Shown here piece after piece: positions 28,194 to 36,834 of a stretch of 64,000 nt of DNA. The DNA is taken from positions 4,758,325 to 4,822,324 of the forward strand of contig NZ_CM001440.1 of NCBI RefSeq assembly GCF_000244975.1, written 5' to 3'. How positions within the stretch are numbered: position 1 is the stretch's first letter; every line of letters begins with the position of its first letter. Origin of the DNA: Saccharomonospora cyanea NA-134 (GTDB lineage Bacteria > Actinomycetota > Actinomycetes > Mycobacteriales > Pseudonocardiaceae). The notes below the pieces were generated by a model. That model worked only from the letters and a program-made list of their open reading frames with translations, was not told the DNA's origin and made no database searches. The translations under genes were made by a program, and so were the position numbers.

Positions 28194-29552
28194 CTACTCG
28201 CCGCGGGTACCCGTGGCGAGGAACGCGGCCGCGGAGTCGTCCAACGCCTCCCACCACGGGGTGTGGTGCTCGGGTGCCTCGGTACCGGTGCAGGGAGAGG
28301 TGAAGCCCGAGAAGTCACGGTAACCGGTGATGGTCTGCTTCTTGTGGTCCAGCCAGGTGCGGAAATGCTCCCGAGTCAGGTCCAGGTCGAACTTCGGGTA
28401 GTCGACGTCGGCAAGCAGATCCTGGATGTGCTCGGCCTGGAAGTCGACGGCGTCGACCGAGGAAGCCACCGTCTCCTCCCGGGCACGCCAGCCCGCGATG
28501 TCGCGGCGCATCTCCTCGGCGGAGGGCAGGGTGACCCGCCCGAGCACGTAGTCCCGGGCGTACCAGGCTTCCGCGTCGAACAGCGTGAAGGTGTAGTACT
28601 GGTCCTGCATGCCCAGGTACATCAGCTTCGGGTTGTGGACCCAGAACACGCCCTTGTAGAGGTTGTCCGGGTACAGGATGTTCTTGGTACGCAGGCGCAG
28701 ACCGTCCTCGAGGAACGGGAAGTGGTGGCGGTAACCGGTGCACAGCAGGATCGCGTCGACCTGCCGGGAACTGCCATCGGCGAAGTGCGCGGTGTCGCCC
28801 TCGACGCCGGTGAGGAGCGGAACCTCCGTGATCCCCTCGGGCCAGTCGAAGCCCATCGGCGCGGTGCGGTAGGTGATGGTGACCGACTCGGCGCCGTACT
28901 TCCTGGCCTGCAGCGCGAGGTCCTCGGCCGAGTAGCTGCTGCCCACGACCAGCAGGTGCTGCCCCGCGAACTCCCGCGAGTCCCGGAAGTCGTGCGAGTG
29001 CAGGATACGGCCGGGGAACTGCTCGAACCCGGGAAAGTCCGGCACGTTCGGGCTGGAGAAGTGCCCGCTGGCCACGATGACGTAATCGAATTCCTCGGTC
29101 CGGGTCTCCCCGGTGTTCAGCGCTTCCACGGTGACTGAGAAGGTGTTCCTCCCGGCGTCGTGGGAAACCCAGCGTACCGCGGTGTCGAACTGGATGCACT
29201 GTCGAATATCGCTTTGTTTCGCCCTGCCGATGATGTAGTCGTACAGAACCTCGCGCGGCGGATATGACGGGATGGGCTTACCGAAATGCTCGTCGAACGT
29301 GTAGTCCGCGAATTCGAGACATTCCTTGGGTCCGTTCGACCACAGGTGCCGGTACATGCTGCCGTGTACCGGGTCGCCGGCGGCGTCCACTCCGGTCCGC
29401 CAGGTGTAGTTCCACAGGCCGCCCCAGTCGCTCTGCTTCTCGAAGCACACCAGTTCCGGGATTTCGGCTCCGTTTCTGCCCGCTTCCGCGAAGGCACGCA
29501 ACTGAGCCAGTCCACTCGGTCCCGCTCCGATCACCGCGACGCGCGATGCCAT
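28194..29552 (-). CDS. tmm: Trimethylamine monooxygenase (flavin-containing monooxygenase)
   Basis: A 452-aa FAD/NADPH monooxygenase. It has the FAD motif VAVIGAGPSGLAQLRAF, the FMO fingerprint region FPGRILHSHDFRD, the NADPH motif LLVVGSSYSAEDLALQ near residue 203, and ILLCTGYRHHFPFL. Stretches such as LWSNGPKECLEFADYTFDEH and APEHHTPWWEALDDS are those I know from Methylocella/Methylophaga Tmm, which oxidises trimethylamine to its N-oxide. No TMAO demethylase gene follows, so the product may be kept as an osmolyte or exported. Start ATG 29552 with GGAGGA upstream. Other amines or indole cannot be excluded as substrates. Confidence 0.88.
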   Translation of the reverse strand: MASRVAVIGAGPSGLAQLRAFAEAGRNGAEIPELVCFEKQSDWGGLWNYTWRTGVDAAGDPVHGSMYRHLWSNGPKECLEFADYTFDEHFGKPIPSYPPREVLYDYIIGRAKQSDIRQCIQFDTAVRWVSHDAGRNTFSVTVEALNTGETRTEEFDYVIVASGHFSSPNVPDFPGFEQFPGRILHSHDFRDSREFAGQHLLVVGSSYSAEDLALQARKYGAESVTITYRTAPMGFDWPEGITEVPLLTGVEGDTAHFADGSSRQVDAILLCTGYRHHFPFLEDGLRLRTKNILYPDNLYKGVFWVHNPKLMYLGMQDQYYTFTLFDAEAWYARDYVLGRVTLPSAEEMRRDIAGWRAREETVASSVDAVDFQAEHIQDLLADVDYPKFDLDLTREHFRTWLDHKKQTITGYRDFSGFTSPCTGTEAPEHHTPWWEALDDSAAAFLATGTRGE

Positions 29553-29633
29553 GCAATTCCTCCGTGTCGTCGATCCGGCCGGCTCCTTCGAGACTCCACC
29601 CCTGTCCGGTCGAGGAAACTCGAAAGAACCGGA

Positions 29634-29693
29634 TCAGTGCTCGTAGACGGTAAGCAGAGGCGCGCGCGAATCGTCCAGGTCCAAGTGGCGCAT
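29634..29693 (-). CDS. 19-aa small ORF upstream of tmm
   Basis: On the minus strand ATG 29693 opens a 19-codon frame (MRHLDLDDSRAPLLTVYEH) ending in TGA. A GAGGAAAAG ribosome binding site lies 6 nt before it. It ends 81 nt upstream of tmm on the same strand, so it could be a leader peptide or a small functional peptide. It has no Cys and no recoding signals. Its reality rests only on the good ribosome binding site and position. Confidence 0.4.
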   Translation of the reverse strand: MRHLDLDDSRAPLLTVYEH

Positions 29694-30101
29694 ATCGCTC
29701 TTTTCCTCGCCGATTCTTAACGGGAGCTGAGAAATGCGAGGGCGGTTCGCCACCGTTTCCCGGGGGATGTTATCGTATCCGGTTCGCCTACTCTGGATTC
29801 TTTGTTCTCTGATTCAGTAATCGGGCGAGCCACGAAAACCGAACGTCGAACTCCGCGGAGGAACCGGCGTTCGACGGCCCGAGCCGGGTGGGCCCCTGCT
29901 CGACGCCTTGGCGGCGAGTACCTTCCGCTCGGCCTCTGTGCACCTTCGACGAGTCGGCCGAGTGGGCCGCCCTGGGCGACGTGCCATCCCTGGAGGTCCG
30001 AGAACGCCTCCGGCGGCTTGCGTTCTCACCGATGACCGGCAGGCGCTTCCCGCCCTACGCCGTCCCGTCCGTCAGGACGACACTGTGGAAAGCAGCGGCG
30101 G
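29694..30101. other. Gap with possible gene remnant
   Basis: The tmm promoter probably lies near 29694-29800, which is AT-richer than its surroundings. From about 29948 to 30090 on the plus strand the frame reads DESAEWAALGDVPSLEVRER, then RRLAFSPMTGRRFPPYA. This looks protein-like, but it has no start with a ribosome binding site and runs into the convergent DinB gene. It may be the eroded tail of a lost gene. Nothing else is seen. Confidence 0.25.
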
Positions 30102-30611
30102 TCAGCGCCGGAGCACGAGCCCTCGCACGAAAGCGGCCTGCCCCGCGTGCTGCAGGTCGTCGGCGATCACACTGACCAACCGCACACCCAGGGTGACCGG
30201 AGGGGTCCACGTCTCGTCCACCACCGTGTCGAGGTCCTCGGCGGTGATCCCGTCGAGGTAGGCCACCGTGTGAGCGTGAACGGCGTCGTAGTAGCCCGTC
30301 AGCAGCTTCGCGGAATGCACCCGCACCTCGGCGACGTCCTCGCTCGTGTGACCGAAGCCCGTGTCGTCCTGCGCCAACGACAGCCCGAACCGGTCGTGCC
30401 AGCCCTCGGCCGTCCACGTCTGCTCGCGCTCGGCCACTTCGGACACGTGGTCGTCCTGGACGCGAGTGAGATGCCACAGCAGCCACGCGATCGAGTTGGC
30501 CTGCGAGTCGACGCGGTGGTTCAGCTCAGCGGCTCCGAGGCCGCGCACGGCGTCGTGCACGACCTCCCTGACGCGCCCGAACCCGTCAATGAGTACGTCC
30601 ACGCTGTCCAT
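30102..30611 (-). CDS. DinB-like four-helix-bundle protein
   Basis: A 169-aa protein of the DinB/YfiT-type superfamily. The N-terminal helix MDSVDVLIDGFGRVREVV is followed by SIAWLLWHLTRVQDDHVSEV with the first metal-type His and later by VSVIADDLQHAGQAAFVRGL with another. Many members are thiol-dependent S-transferases using mycothiol in actinobacteria; the partner thiol and substrate here are unknown. Start is ATG 30611; the frame extends into a repeat region upstream. Confidence 0.78.
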   Translation of the reverse strand: MDSVDVLIDGFGRVREVVHDAVRGLGAAELNHRVDSQANSIAWLLWHLTRVQDDHVSEVAEREQTWTAEGWHDRFGLSLAQDDTGFGHTSEDVAEVRVHSAKLLTGYYDAVHAHTVAYLDGITAEDLDTVVDETWTPPVTLGVRLVSVIADDLQHAGQAAFVRGLVLRR

Positions 30612-30658
30612 GTCGAGAATTCTCGTGCATCGAGCTGCCCCGCGCGAACGACGACAGC

Positions 30659-30728
30659 GTGTCCGCAGCCCCCGCACGAGTGTCCGCAGCCTGCGGCGCG
30701 GACACGCGTGCACCAAGTGCGGACACGA
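30659..30728. repeat. 21-nt repeat hairpin, locus 1
   Basis: Two head units beginning GTGTCCGCAGCC (30659, 30680) face two inverted units beginning GCGGACACG (about 30697 and 30719). Together they can fold into a long hairpin. The same unit occurs at 49652-49802 and 57524-57610. Here it lies between divergent genes, unlike the other two loci. Confidence 0.65.
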
Positions 30729-30751
30729 TGTTCAGAACGGGAAGCTTTCTC

Positions 30752-30757
30752 TAGAGT
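30752..30757 (+). promoter_or_regulatory. -10 box of the alpha/beta hydrolase gene (leaderless)
   Basis: TAGAGT ends 6 nt before ATG 30764 with no ribosome binding site. Confidence 0.45.
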
Positions 30758-30763
30758 CGGGTC

Positions 30764-31462
30764 ATGGCGCCCTGCTCACGACCGGCTTTCGTCCTGCTGC
30801 CAGGCGCGGGTTCCACACCGTGGTACTGGCACCGCGTCGAGCGCAGACTGCGCGCCCTCGACTACGGCGTCGTCGCTGTCCACCTTCCGTGCGAGGACGA
30901 CACGGCCGGTCTTGCCGAGTACGCCGACACGGTGGTCACCACCGTGGGCGAGGAACGCGACGTCGTGGTGGTCGCCCACTCGTTCGGGGCCTTCACCGCA
31001 CCGCTCGTGTGCGGTCGGCTGCCGGTGCGGGCGCTCGTGCTGGTGGCGCCCATGATCCCGGTTGCCGGGGAGTCGGGATCGGAGTGGTGGGGCCGTACGG
31101 GACAGCCGGAGGCGCAGCGCGACTCCGCGCTCCGCGACGGGCGTGATCCCGACGCCGAGCCCGGCCTGAGGGAGCTGTTCCTGCACGACCTTCCCGACGA
31201 CCTCGCGAACGCGGCACTGCGACACGGCGAGTGCGAGCAGTCCTCGACTCCGTTCGAACAACCCTGGCCCGCGCCCGCATGGCCCGACGTGCCGACGCGT
31301 GTGGTGGCGTTCCGGCACGACCGCCTGTTCCCGCCGACGTTCCAGCACCGGATCGCGGGCGAACGCCTGGCCGTCACACCCGACGAGGTGGACGGCGGCC
31401 ACATGGCCATGCTCGGCAACCCGGTGGAGCTGACGCACCTCCTGGTGTCCTACAACCCCTGA
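30764..31462 (+). CDS. Alpha/beta hydrolase (esterase, EstC-like)
   Basis: A 232-aa cytoplasmic hydrolase. The oxyanion region FVLLPGAGSTPWYWHRVE is at the N-terminus. The nucleophile elbow is VVAHSFGAF with S73, and the catalytic His is in VDGGHMAMLGNP near residue 216. This build matches the hydroxynitrile lyase/salicylate esterase-like group. Substrate unknown. Its mRNA appears leaderless. The 3' end overlaps the convergent ROK gene by 13 nt. Confidence 0.8.
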   Translation: MAPCSRPAFVLLPGAGSTPWYWHRVERRLRALDYGVVAVHLPCEDDTAGLAEYADTVVTTVGEERDVVVVAHSFGAFTAPLVCGRLPVRALVLVAPMIPVAGESGSEWWGRTGQPEAQRDSALRDGRDPDAEPGLRELFLHDLPDDLANAALRHGECEQSSTPFEQPWPAPAWPDVPTRVVAFRHDRLFPPTFQHRIAGERLAVTPDEVDGGHMAMLGNPVELTHLLVSYNP

Positions 31463-32640
31463 CGCCGGCGGCAGAGGGCGTCCACCGTCGCGGGTGACAG
31501 CATCTCGTCGGCGACGAGGCCGGAGAGTCCCACGAACGCGCCCCGGTCGCCGAGCTGGGAGGCGGCGATGTCGAGTTTGCGCAGCGCGCTGGCGTGCGCG
31601 TTGGCCTCCACCGTCGCGCGCAACGCCTCCACGAACGGCGGCAGCACCCCCACGGCACCGCCGAGGCGGACGTAGCGGGGGTTCACGATCGTCACCACGG
31701 TGGCGAGCACCGTCCCGACCAGGCGTCCCGCCGCCGACACCGCCTCGACCGCCTCGCGCCTGCCGTCGGAGACCCACCGCACGACGTCTTCGACCGAACG
31801 CGCGCCACTCGTCCGCAGCGACCGCACGAGAGCCTGCCCACTCGCCTCCGCCGCGACACAGCCGCGGCGACCGCACGAGCACCGCCGGTCGCTGCCCTCG
31901 ATGCGCATGTGCCCGATCTCTCCCGCCGAGCCGGTCTCACCCCGGTGGGGCCGCCCCGCGATGACGACGCCCGCCCCGATGCCGGTACCCACCTTCACGC
32001 CGACGACCGTCGCCTCGGGACGGCCCATCGCGTAGTAGTCGGCCAGTGCGAGCGCGTTGGCGTCGTTCTCCAGCAGCACCGGCACGCCGAACGCGTCGGC
32101 GAACGGGTCACGCAGCCGCACCGAGCCCCACTCCCGCATGGTCGGCGGCGCGGTGGTGACGCCCGTCTCGTGGTCGATCTGCCCCGGCACCGACAGCCCG
32201 ACCGCACAAAGACTTTCCGCCCGGCCCGAATCTGAGAGCAACGACCGTGCCTCGCCGACGAGTCTCGGCAGTGTCTCGTCAGGACTGTGCCGAGTGGACA
32301 ATCGAAGGTCCTGTCGCGCGAAGACGGTTCCCCTCAGGTCGACCACGGCGAGCGTCGCGTGACTCTGCCCGATGTCGGCCACGAGAGCGGTGCGCCCGGT
32401 GTCGTTGACGGCCAGCAGTTCCGCCCTTCGGCCGCCGCTCGACTCCCGGTGCCCCGCCTGGCGCACGAGATCGGTTCGCCGTAGCGCGTCGAGGCGCTCC
32501 ACCATCGTGACGCGCGACACCCCGACCCGCTCCTGCAGCTCCTGCCGGGTGAGCGGCCCCTCCGCGCGGAGCACGGCGAGCACGTGCCCGGGAGAGGCGG
32601 GGTTGGTGTCGAGCATGTTGACAAGAATGGCGTAGTCCAC
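31450..32640 (-). CDS. ROK-family transcriptional regulator
   Basis: A 396-aa repressor. An N-terminal winged helix (residues ~15-75, LTRQELQERVGVSRVTMVER) precedes a ROK sugar-binding domain (ALVADIGQSHATLAVVDL, VPVLLENDANALALADY, VGVKVGTGIGAGVVI, GEIGHMRI). The zinc motif CSCGRRGCVAAEASG is intact. The sugar is expected to be the solute of the divergent ABC transporter. Start GTG 32640 is used; ATG 32616 is equally possible. Only 50 nt separate it from the transporter gene. Confidence 0.85.
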   Translation of the reverse strand: MDYAILVNMLDTNPASPGHVLAVLRAEGPLTRQELQERVGVSRVTMVERLDALRRTDLVRQAGHRESSGGRRAELLAVNDTGRTALVADIGQSHATLAVVDLRGTVFARQDLRLSTRHSPDETLPRLVGEARSLLSDSGRAESLCAVGLSVPGQIDHETGVTTAPPTMREWGSVRLRDPFADAFGVPVLLENDANALALADYYAMGRPEATVVGVKVGTGIGAGVVIAGRPHRGETGSAGEIGHMRIEGSDRRCSCGRRGCVAAEASGQALVRSLRTSGARSVEDVVRWVSDGRREAVEAVSAAGRLVGTVLATVVTIVNPRYVRLGGAVGVLPPFVEALRATVEANAHASALRKLDIAASQLGDRGAFVGLSGLVADEMLSPATVDALCRRRQGL

Positions 32641-32690
32641 TTATGTTCACCAGCCAGACAAAAGTCGGACAGCGGTAGCCGGGGGTCTCG

Positions 32691-34001
32691 ATGCGGAGAG
32701 TCGGTCTCACCCGCCGTTCACTCCTGCGCGCCGCCGGACTCGGCGCGGTGGCGCTGACGGCGGGATGCACCGGGTTCGCCACCACGGGCAACAGCGGCAT
32801 GGTGTTCCTGTCGACGCAGTTCCGCCCCGTCGACGAGGCCGAGCGGTTCCGACGCCTGCTCGCGGGCGTCGCCCCCGGCGAGGTCAGTTACGTCACCATC
32901 GAGGAAGGCCCGTTCGCGAGCCAGATCCGCAGCCAGGTCGACACGGGCCGCACGCAGACGGGTCTGGTCGCCGGACTGCACGGCGACCTCGCGCCGCTGG
33001 CGGGCGACTACCTCACCGACGTCACCGGGCTGCTGCGGCGGCTGGGCGATCGGGGCTGGCCCCCCGAGTACCTCCAGCTCGCGCGCACGGGCACCGACCG
33101 CAGCTGGTACGTGCCCTGGGCGACGGCCAGCTACGTGCTCGCCGCGCACGTCGACGCGCTCGAACACCTCCCGCCGGGGGTGGACGCCACGTCGCTCACC
33201 TACGAGGCGTTTTTGGACTGGGCCATCGCGGCGCGCAGGGCCAACGGCAACCGTCCCATGCTCGGGCTGCCCGCGGGCCCGGAGGGACTGCTGCACCGGT
33301 TCACGCAGGGCTACCTGCTGCCGTCCTTCACGGGTGGTCAGGTCACCACGTTCCGCTCGGCGGAGGCGGTCACGGCGTGGGAGTACCTGCGTGAACTGTG
33401 GGCCAACTGCAACAGCGCCAGCACCACGTACGACTTCATGCAGGAGCCGCTGGAGACCGGTGAGGTGCGCATGGCGTGGGACCACGTCGTGCGGCTCGTC
33501 GAAGCTCCGGAGCGCGATCCGGACAACTGGCGCATGCTTCCGAGCCCCCGAGGCCCGCACGGGCTCGGCTACATGGCCGTCGTCGCCGGCCTCGCGATCC
33601 CGAAGGGCAGCACCGACCTCGACCTCGCGGAGCGGACCATCGACGTGCTCTGCCGCCCGGACACCCAGGTGGAACTACTGCGTTCCAATGGCTTCTTCCC
33701 CGCGGTGGACGCCGCGGTTCCCGAAGAACTGCCGCCCGCGATCAAGCTGGAGGCCGACGCGGTACGACGTCAGCAGGAGGCCGAGGACAGCCTGTTGTCC
33801 CTGCCGCCGGTCGGTCTCGGCGCGCGGGAGGGCGAGGTGACGAAGGTCTTCCAGGACACCTTCCGTTCGATCGTGCTGGACGACGCGCCGATCCGGTCCA
33901 CTCTGGACCAGCAGGCGGGCGTCCTCCAGGGGATTCTCGACGAGCTGCGGATACCGTGCTGGGCTCCCGACCCGCCCGCCGACCGGTGCGAGGTGGCGTG
34001 A
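32691..34001 (+). CDS. ABC transporter substrate-binding lipoprotein, probable glycoside uptake
   Basis: A 436-aa solute-binding protein. The signal carries twin arginines (TRRSLLRAAG) and a lipobox LTAGC with lipidated C26, so it is probably Tat-exported and membrane-anchored. The body has the size and pattern of sugar-binding family 1 proteins (WYVPWATASYVLAAHVDALE, then GLGYMAVVAGLAIPKG). First gene of a five-gene operon with two permeases, an ATPase and a GH63-like hydrolase. Divergent from the ROK gene. The ligand is inferred from the hydrolase to be a glycoside such as glucosylglycerate. Confidence 0.85.
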   Translation: MRRVGLTRRSLLRAAGLGAVALTAGCTGFATTGNSGMVFLSTQFRPVDEAERFRRLLAGVAPGEVSYVTIEEGPFASQIRSQVDTGRTQTGLVAGLHGDLAPLAGDYLTDVTGLLRRLGDRGWPPEYLQLARTGTDRSWYVPWATASYVLAAHVDALEHLPPGVDATSLTYEAFLDWAIAARRANGNRPMLGLPAGPEGLLHRFTQGYLLPSFTGGQVTTFRSAEAVTAWEYLRELWANCNSASTTYDFMQEPLETGEVRMAWDHVVRLVEAPERDPDNWRMLPSPRGPHGLGYMAVVAGLAIPKGSTDLDLAERTIDVLCRPDTQVELLRSNGFFPAVDAAVPEELPPAIKLEADAVRRQQEAEDSLLSLPPVGLGAREGEVTKVFQDTFRSIVLDDAPIRSTLDQQAGVLQGILDELRIPCWAPDPPADRCEVA

Positions 34002-34846
34002 TGACCAGGTTGGGACGTTCGCCCTGGATTCTGCTGCTGCCGTCCGTGGTGCTGATGCTGGCGCTCTTCGGGTGGCCGCTGGCCCAGGCCGTGGTCACGG
34101 CGTTCAGCGGCGACGGCGGGTTCACGCTCGCCCACTGGCAGCGGCTGATCGAGGATCCGTACTTCCTCCGGGCACTGCGGAACACGCTGCTACTGATCGT
34201 GATCGTCGTGCCGGTCCAACTGCTGCTGTCGGTGGGCATGGCGTTGCTCATGCAGGCCCGCCCCCGGTTCGCCGGAGTGCACTTCTACCTGTGGTGCGTG
34301 CCGCTCGCGATCTCCGAGCTGGCGGCGGGCCTGGTATGGCTGTCGATCTTCGACAACCGCGGGTACCTCAACTCGCTGCTGGTCTCGTTGGGGCTGTCCG
34401 ACCACGGCGTGCAGTGGCTGAGCTACGACAACCCGACGACGATGCTGTTCACCGTGGTGATCGCCGAGGTGTGGCGGGCGACCGCGTTGATGTTCGTCAT
34501 CGTCGTCGCGGGAGTGCAGATGATCCCCCGTGACTACGACGAGGCGGCCCAGGTGTTCGGCGCGTCGTTCTGGCAGCGGCTGCGGCACGTCACGCTGCCG
34601 CTGCTCGCGCCGAGCCTGCAGGTGGCGTTGATCCTGCGCACCATCCTGGCGCTACAGGCGTTCGCGGTGGCGCAGGCCCTCACGGGCCGTGACTTCCCGC
34701 TGCTTGTGGGCGAGACGTACGAGTGGTACGTGAACCTGCAGAATCCGGCCGTCGCCAGCGCGGTGGCGCTCGTGGTGCTCGTGATCTCCCTCGGCACGGC
34801 GGTGCTCTACCTGCGGACGGTGCGGGGTTCGGAGGGTGCCCGATGA
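34001..34846 (+). CDS. ABC sugar permease, first subunit
   Basis: A 281-aa inner-membrane permease with about six helices (WILLLPSVVLMLALFGWPLA first). The EAA loop that docks the ATPase reads YDEAAQVFGASFWQRLRHVT, followed by LPLLAPS. It overlaps the preceding stop by one base and the next start by four. It pairs with the second permease to form the membrane channel (MalF/UgpA type). Confidence 0.9.
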   Translation: MTRLGRSPWILLLPSVVLMLALFGWPLAQAVVTAFSGDGGFTLAHWQRLIEDPYFLRALRNTLLLIVIVVPVQLLLSVGMALLMQARPRFAGVHFYLWCVPLAISELAAGLVWLSIFDNRGYLNSLLVSLGLSDHGVQWLSYDNPTTMLFTVVIAEVWRATALMFVIVVAGVQMIPRDYDEAAQVFGASFWQRLRHVTLPLLAPSLQVALILRTILALQAFAVAQALTGRDFPLLVGETYEWYVNLQNPAVASAVALVVLVISLGTAVLYLRTVRGSEGAR

Positions 34847-35721
34847 CCACGCAGGTGACCGACGGCGAACAGGCGACCCGCGCCCTGCCTCCGGTCGACC
34901 GGGCTCCGCTGCGCAGGCGACGCCGACACGCGATCGCCGTACAGGCGGCCTGCACGGCGGTGACGCTGTTCATGGCCCTGCCGATCGTACTCATCGGGCT
35001 GGCGGCCGTGTCCTCACGCGACGCTCTGGCCGAGTTTCCGAAGTCGCTCCTACCGAGCGAGTTCTCCACCGAGACGCTGCAGGCGTTCGTGCAGGCCACG
35101 GGCACGGTTCCCGCGTTCGGCAACTCGCTGCTCGTCGGCCTCTACACGGTGTTCTGGTCGCTCGTCGTGGGAGCGCCCGCCGGGTACGCGCTCGCCCGCC
35201 ACGTCTTCCGGGGCAAGGACGCCTACCGGGTGTTCATGCTGCTCGTACGGGCCCTGCCGATCGTGGTGCTGTCCGTGCCGCTGGCCACGATGTTCCTCCG
35301 GCTCGACGTCTACGACACGGTGTTCGCCACGACGCTGGTGCACACGACGCTCGCCCTGCCCACCACCGTGCTGATCACGGCGAGCATCTTCGTCTCGGTA
35401 CCGAGGGACGTGGAGGAGGCCGCACAGGTCTTCGGCTGCAGCCGGTGGCAGGCCGCGCGCAGGGTGGTGGTTCCGCTCGCGCTCCCCGGTGTCGCGGCGT
35501 CGTCGATCTTCACGTTCGTCCTTTCCTGGAACGAGATCCTCGGCGCCACCGTGGTCACCCTGGGTCATCGCACGCTGCCCGCGCAGGTGCTGACCTCGCT
35601 CTCCGAGGCGTCCGTCGCCTACCGATTCGCCGGCGGGTTCGCGTTGATCGTGCCCGCGTTGCTGTTCATCTTCCTGATGCGCCGCTACCTGCTGAACATG
35701 TGGGGCACCACGCTCCGATGA
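34843..35721 (+). CDS. ABC sugar permease, second subunit
   Basis: A 292-aa permease of the MalG/UgpE type. A basic N-terminus precedes six helices, and the EAA loop reads VEEAAQVFGCSRWQAARRVV followed by VPLALPG. The start overlaps the first permease gene (ATGA). Operon position and paired EAA loops show it is the heterodimer partner. Confidence 0.9.
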   Translation: MTTQVTDGEQATRALPPVDRAPLRRRRRHAIAVQAACTAVTLFMALPIVLIGLAAVSSRDALAEFPKSLLPSEFSTETLQAFVQATGTVPAFGNSLLVGLYTVFWSLVVGAPAGYALARHVFRGKDAYRVFMLLVRALPIVVLSVPLATMFLRLDVYDTVFATTLVHTTLALPTTVLITASIFVSVPRDVEEAAQVFGCSRWQAARRVVVPLALPGVAASSIFTFVLSWNEILGATVVTLGHRTLPAQVLTSLSEASVAYRFAGGFALIVPALLFIFLMRRYLLNMWGTTLR

Positions 35722-35733
35722 GGGGGTTTCGCC

Positions 35734-36834
35734 ATGGCCGAGGTCATCCTGAAAGACCTCGTCAAGACCTATCCCGGCAACGACTCCCGAGCCACCGACG
35801 AGGTGTCGCTCACCGTCGCGGACGGCGAGTTCATGGTGCTGCTCGGTCCGTCGGGCTGCGGTAAGACGACGTTGCTGCGCATGGTCGCGGGTCTGGAACT
35901 GCCGGACTCCGGACAGATCGTCATCGGCGACCGCGACGTCACCTACGCGGAGCCCCGGCGACGCAACCTGTCGATGGTGTTCCAGTCCTATGCCGTGTTC
36001 CCGAACAAGTCGGTGGCCGACAACATCGGTTTCGGGCTCCGGGTGCGGGGGGTGCCCGCCGACGAGGTCCGCCGCAAGGTCGCGTGGGCCGCGGACCTGC
36101 TGCAACTCACGCCCTACCTCGACCGCTATCCCGCGAAGCTCTCCGGCGGGCAGCGGCAGCGTGTCGCGGTGGCGAGGGCCATCGTCATGGACGCCGACGT
36201 GCTGCTGATGGACGAACCACTGTCCAATCTGGATGCCCTGCTGCGGTTGTCGTTCCGGGCGGAGCTGAAGAAGCTCGTCGGTGAACTCGGCACCACCACG
36301 CTGTACGTGACACACGACCAGGTGGAGGCACTGTCGCTGGGCGACCGCGTCGCGGTGATGCGCGAGGGTTCCGTCGTGCAGTGTGACGCGCCGACGGCGG
36401 TGTACGACGACCCGGCCGACACCTTCGTCGGTGGGTTCCTCGGCAGCCCGCCCATGAACTTCCTGACCGGCATGGTGGAACGGGACGCCGGTGGTGGACT
36501 CGCGGTCGACCTCGGTGGTCAGTCGTTGCCACTGCCGCCCTCGTTGGCCTCCTACGCGGGCAGAGCACTCACGCTCGGCATCCGCCCCGAGACGATCGCC
36601 GTCGACGGGCTCGGCACCGCCGACGGTGAGGCCGCCGTGCGCGGCATCCTCCAGGTGCTGGAGCCACTCGGTTCGGCGGTACTGCTGACCACCGAGGTCT
36701 GCGGGCAGACGGTGAAGGTGCAGGCCCCGGCCTCGTTCCGCGCCGAGGTCGGCACGGAGCTGAGGCTGCGCCTTCCCGCGAGCCAGTGCCGCTGGTACGA
36801 CCCCGAGACCGGACTGCTGTTGGAGGCACGGTGA
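35734..36834 (+). CDS. ABC sugar transporter ATPase (UgpC/MsmK/MalK type)
   Basis: A 366-aa ATPase. Walker A LLGPSGCGKTTLL, Q-loop VFQSYAVFPNKSV, signature LSGGQRQRVAVARAI, Walker B VLLMDEPLSNLDA and H-loop YVTHDQVEA are intact. A C-terminal OB-type TOBE domain (~240-366) is present. Many actinobacteria use one shared MsiK ATPase for several sugar importers, so a dedicated copy inside this operon is worth noting. Overlaps the hydrolase gene (GTGA). Confidence 0.92.
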   Translation: MAEVILKDLVKTYPGNDSRATDEVSLTVADGEFMVLLGPSGCGKTTLLRMVAGLELPDSGQIVIGDRDVTYAEPRRRNLSMVFQSYAVFPNKSVADNIGFGLRVRGVPADEVRRKVAWAADLLQLTPYLDRYPAKLSGGQRQRVAVARAIVMDADVLLMDEPLSNLDALLRLSFRAELKKLVGELGTTTLYVTHDQVEALSLGDRVAVMREGSVVQCDAPTAVYDDPADTFVGGFLGSPPMNFLTGMVERDAGGGLAVDLGGQSLPLPPSLASYAGRALTLGIRPETIAVDGLGTADGEAAVRGILQVLEPLGSAVLLTTEVCGQTVKVQAPASFRAEVGTELRLRLPASQCRWYDPETGLLLEAR

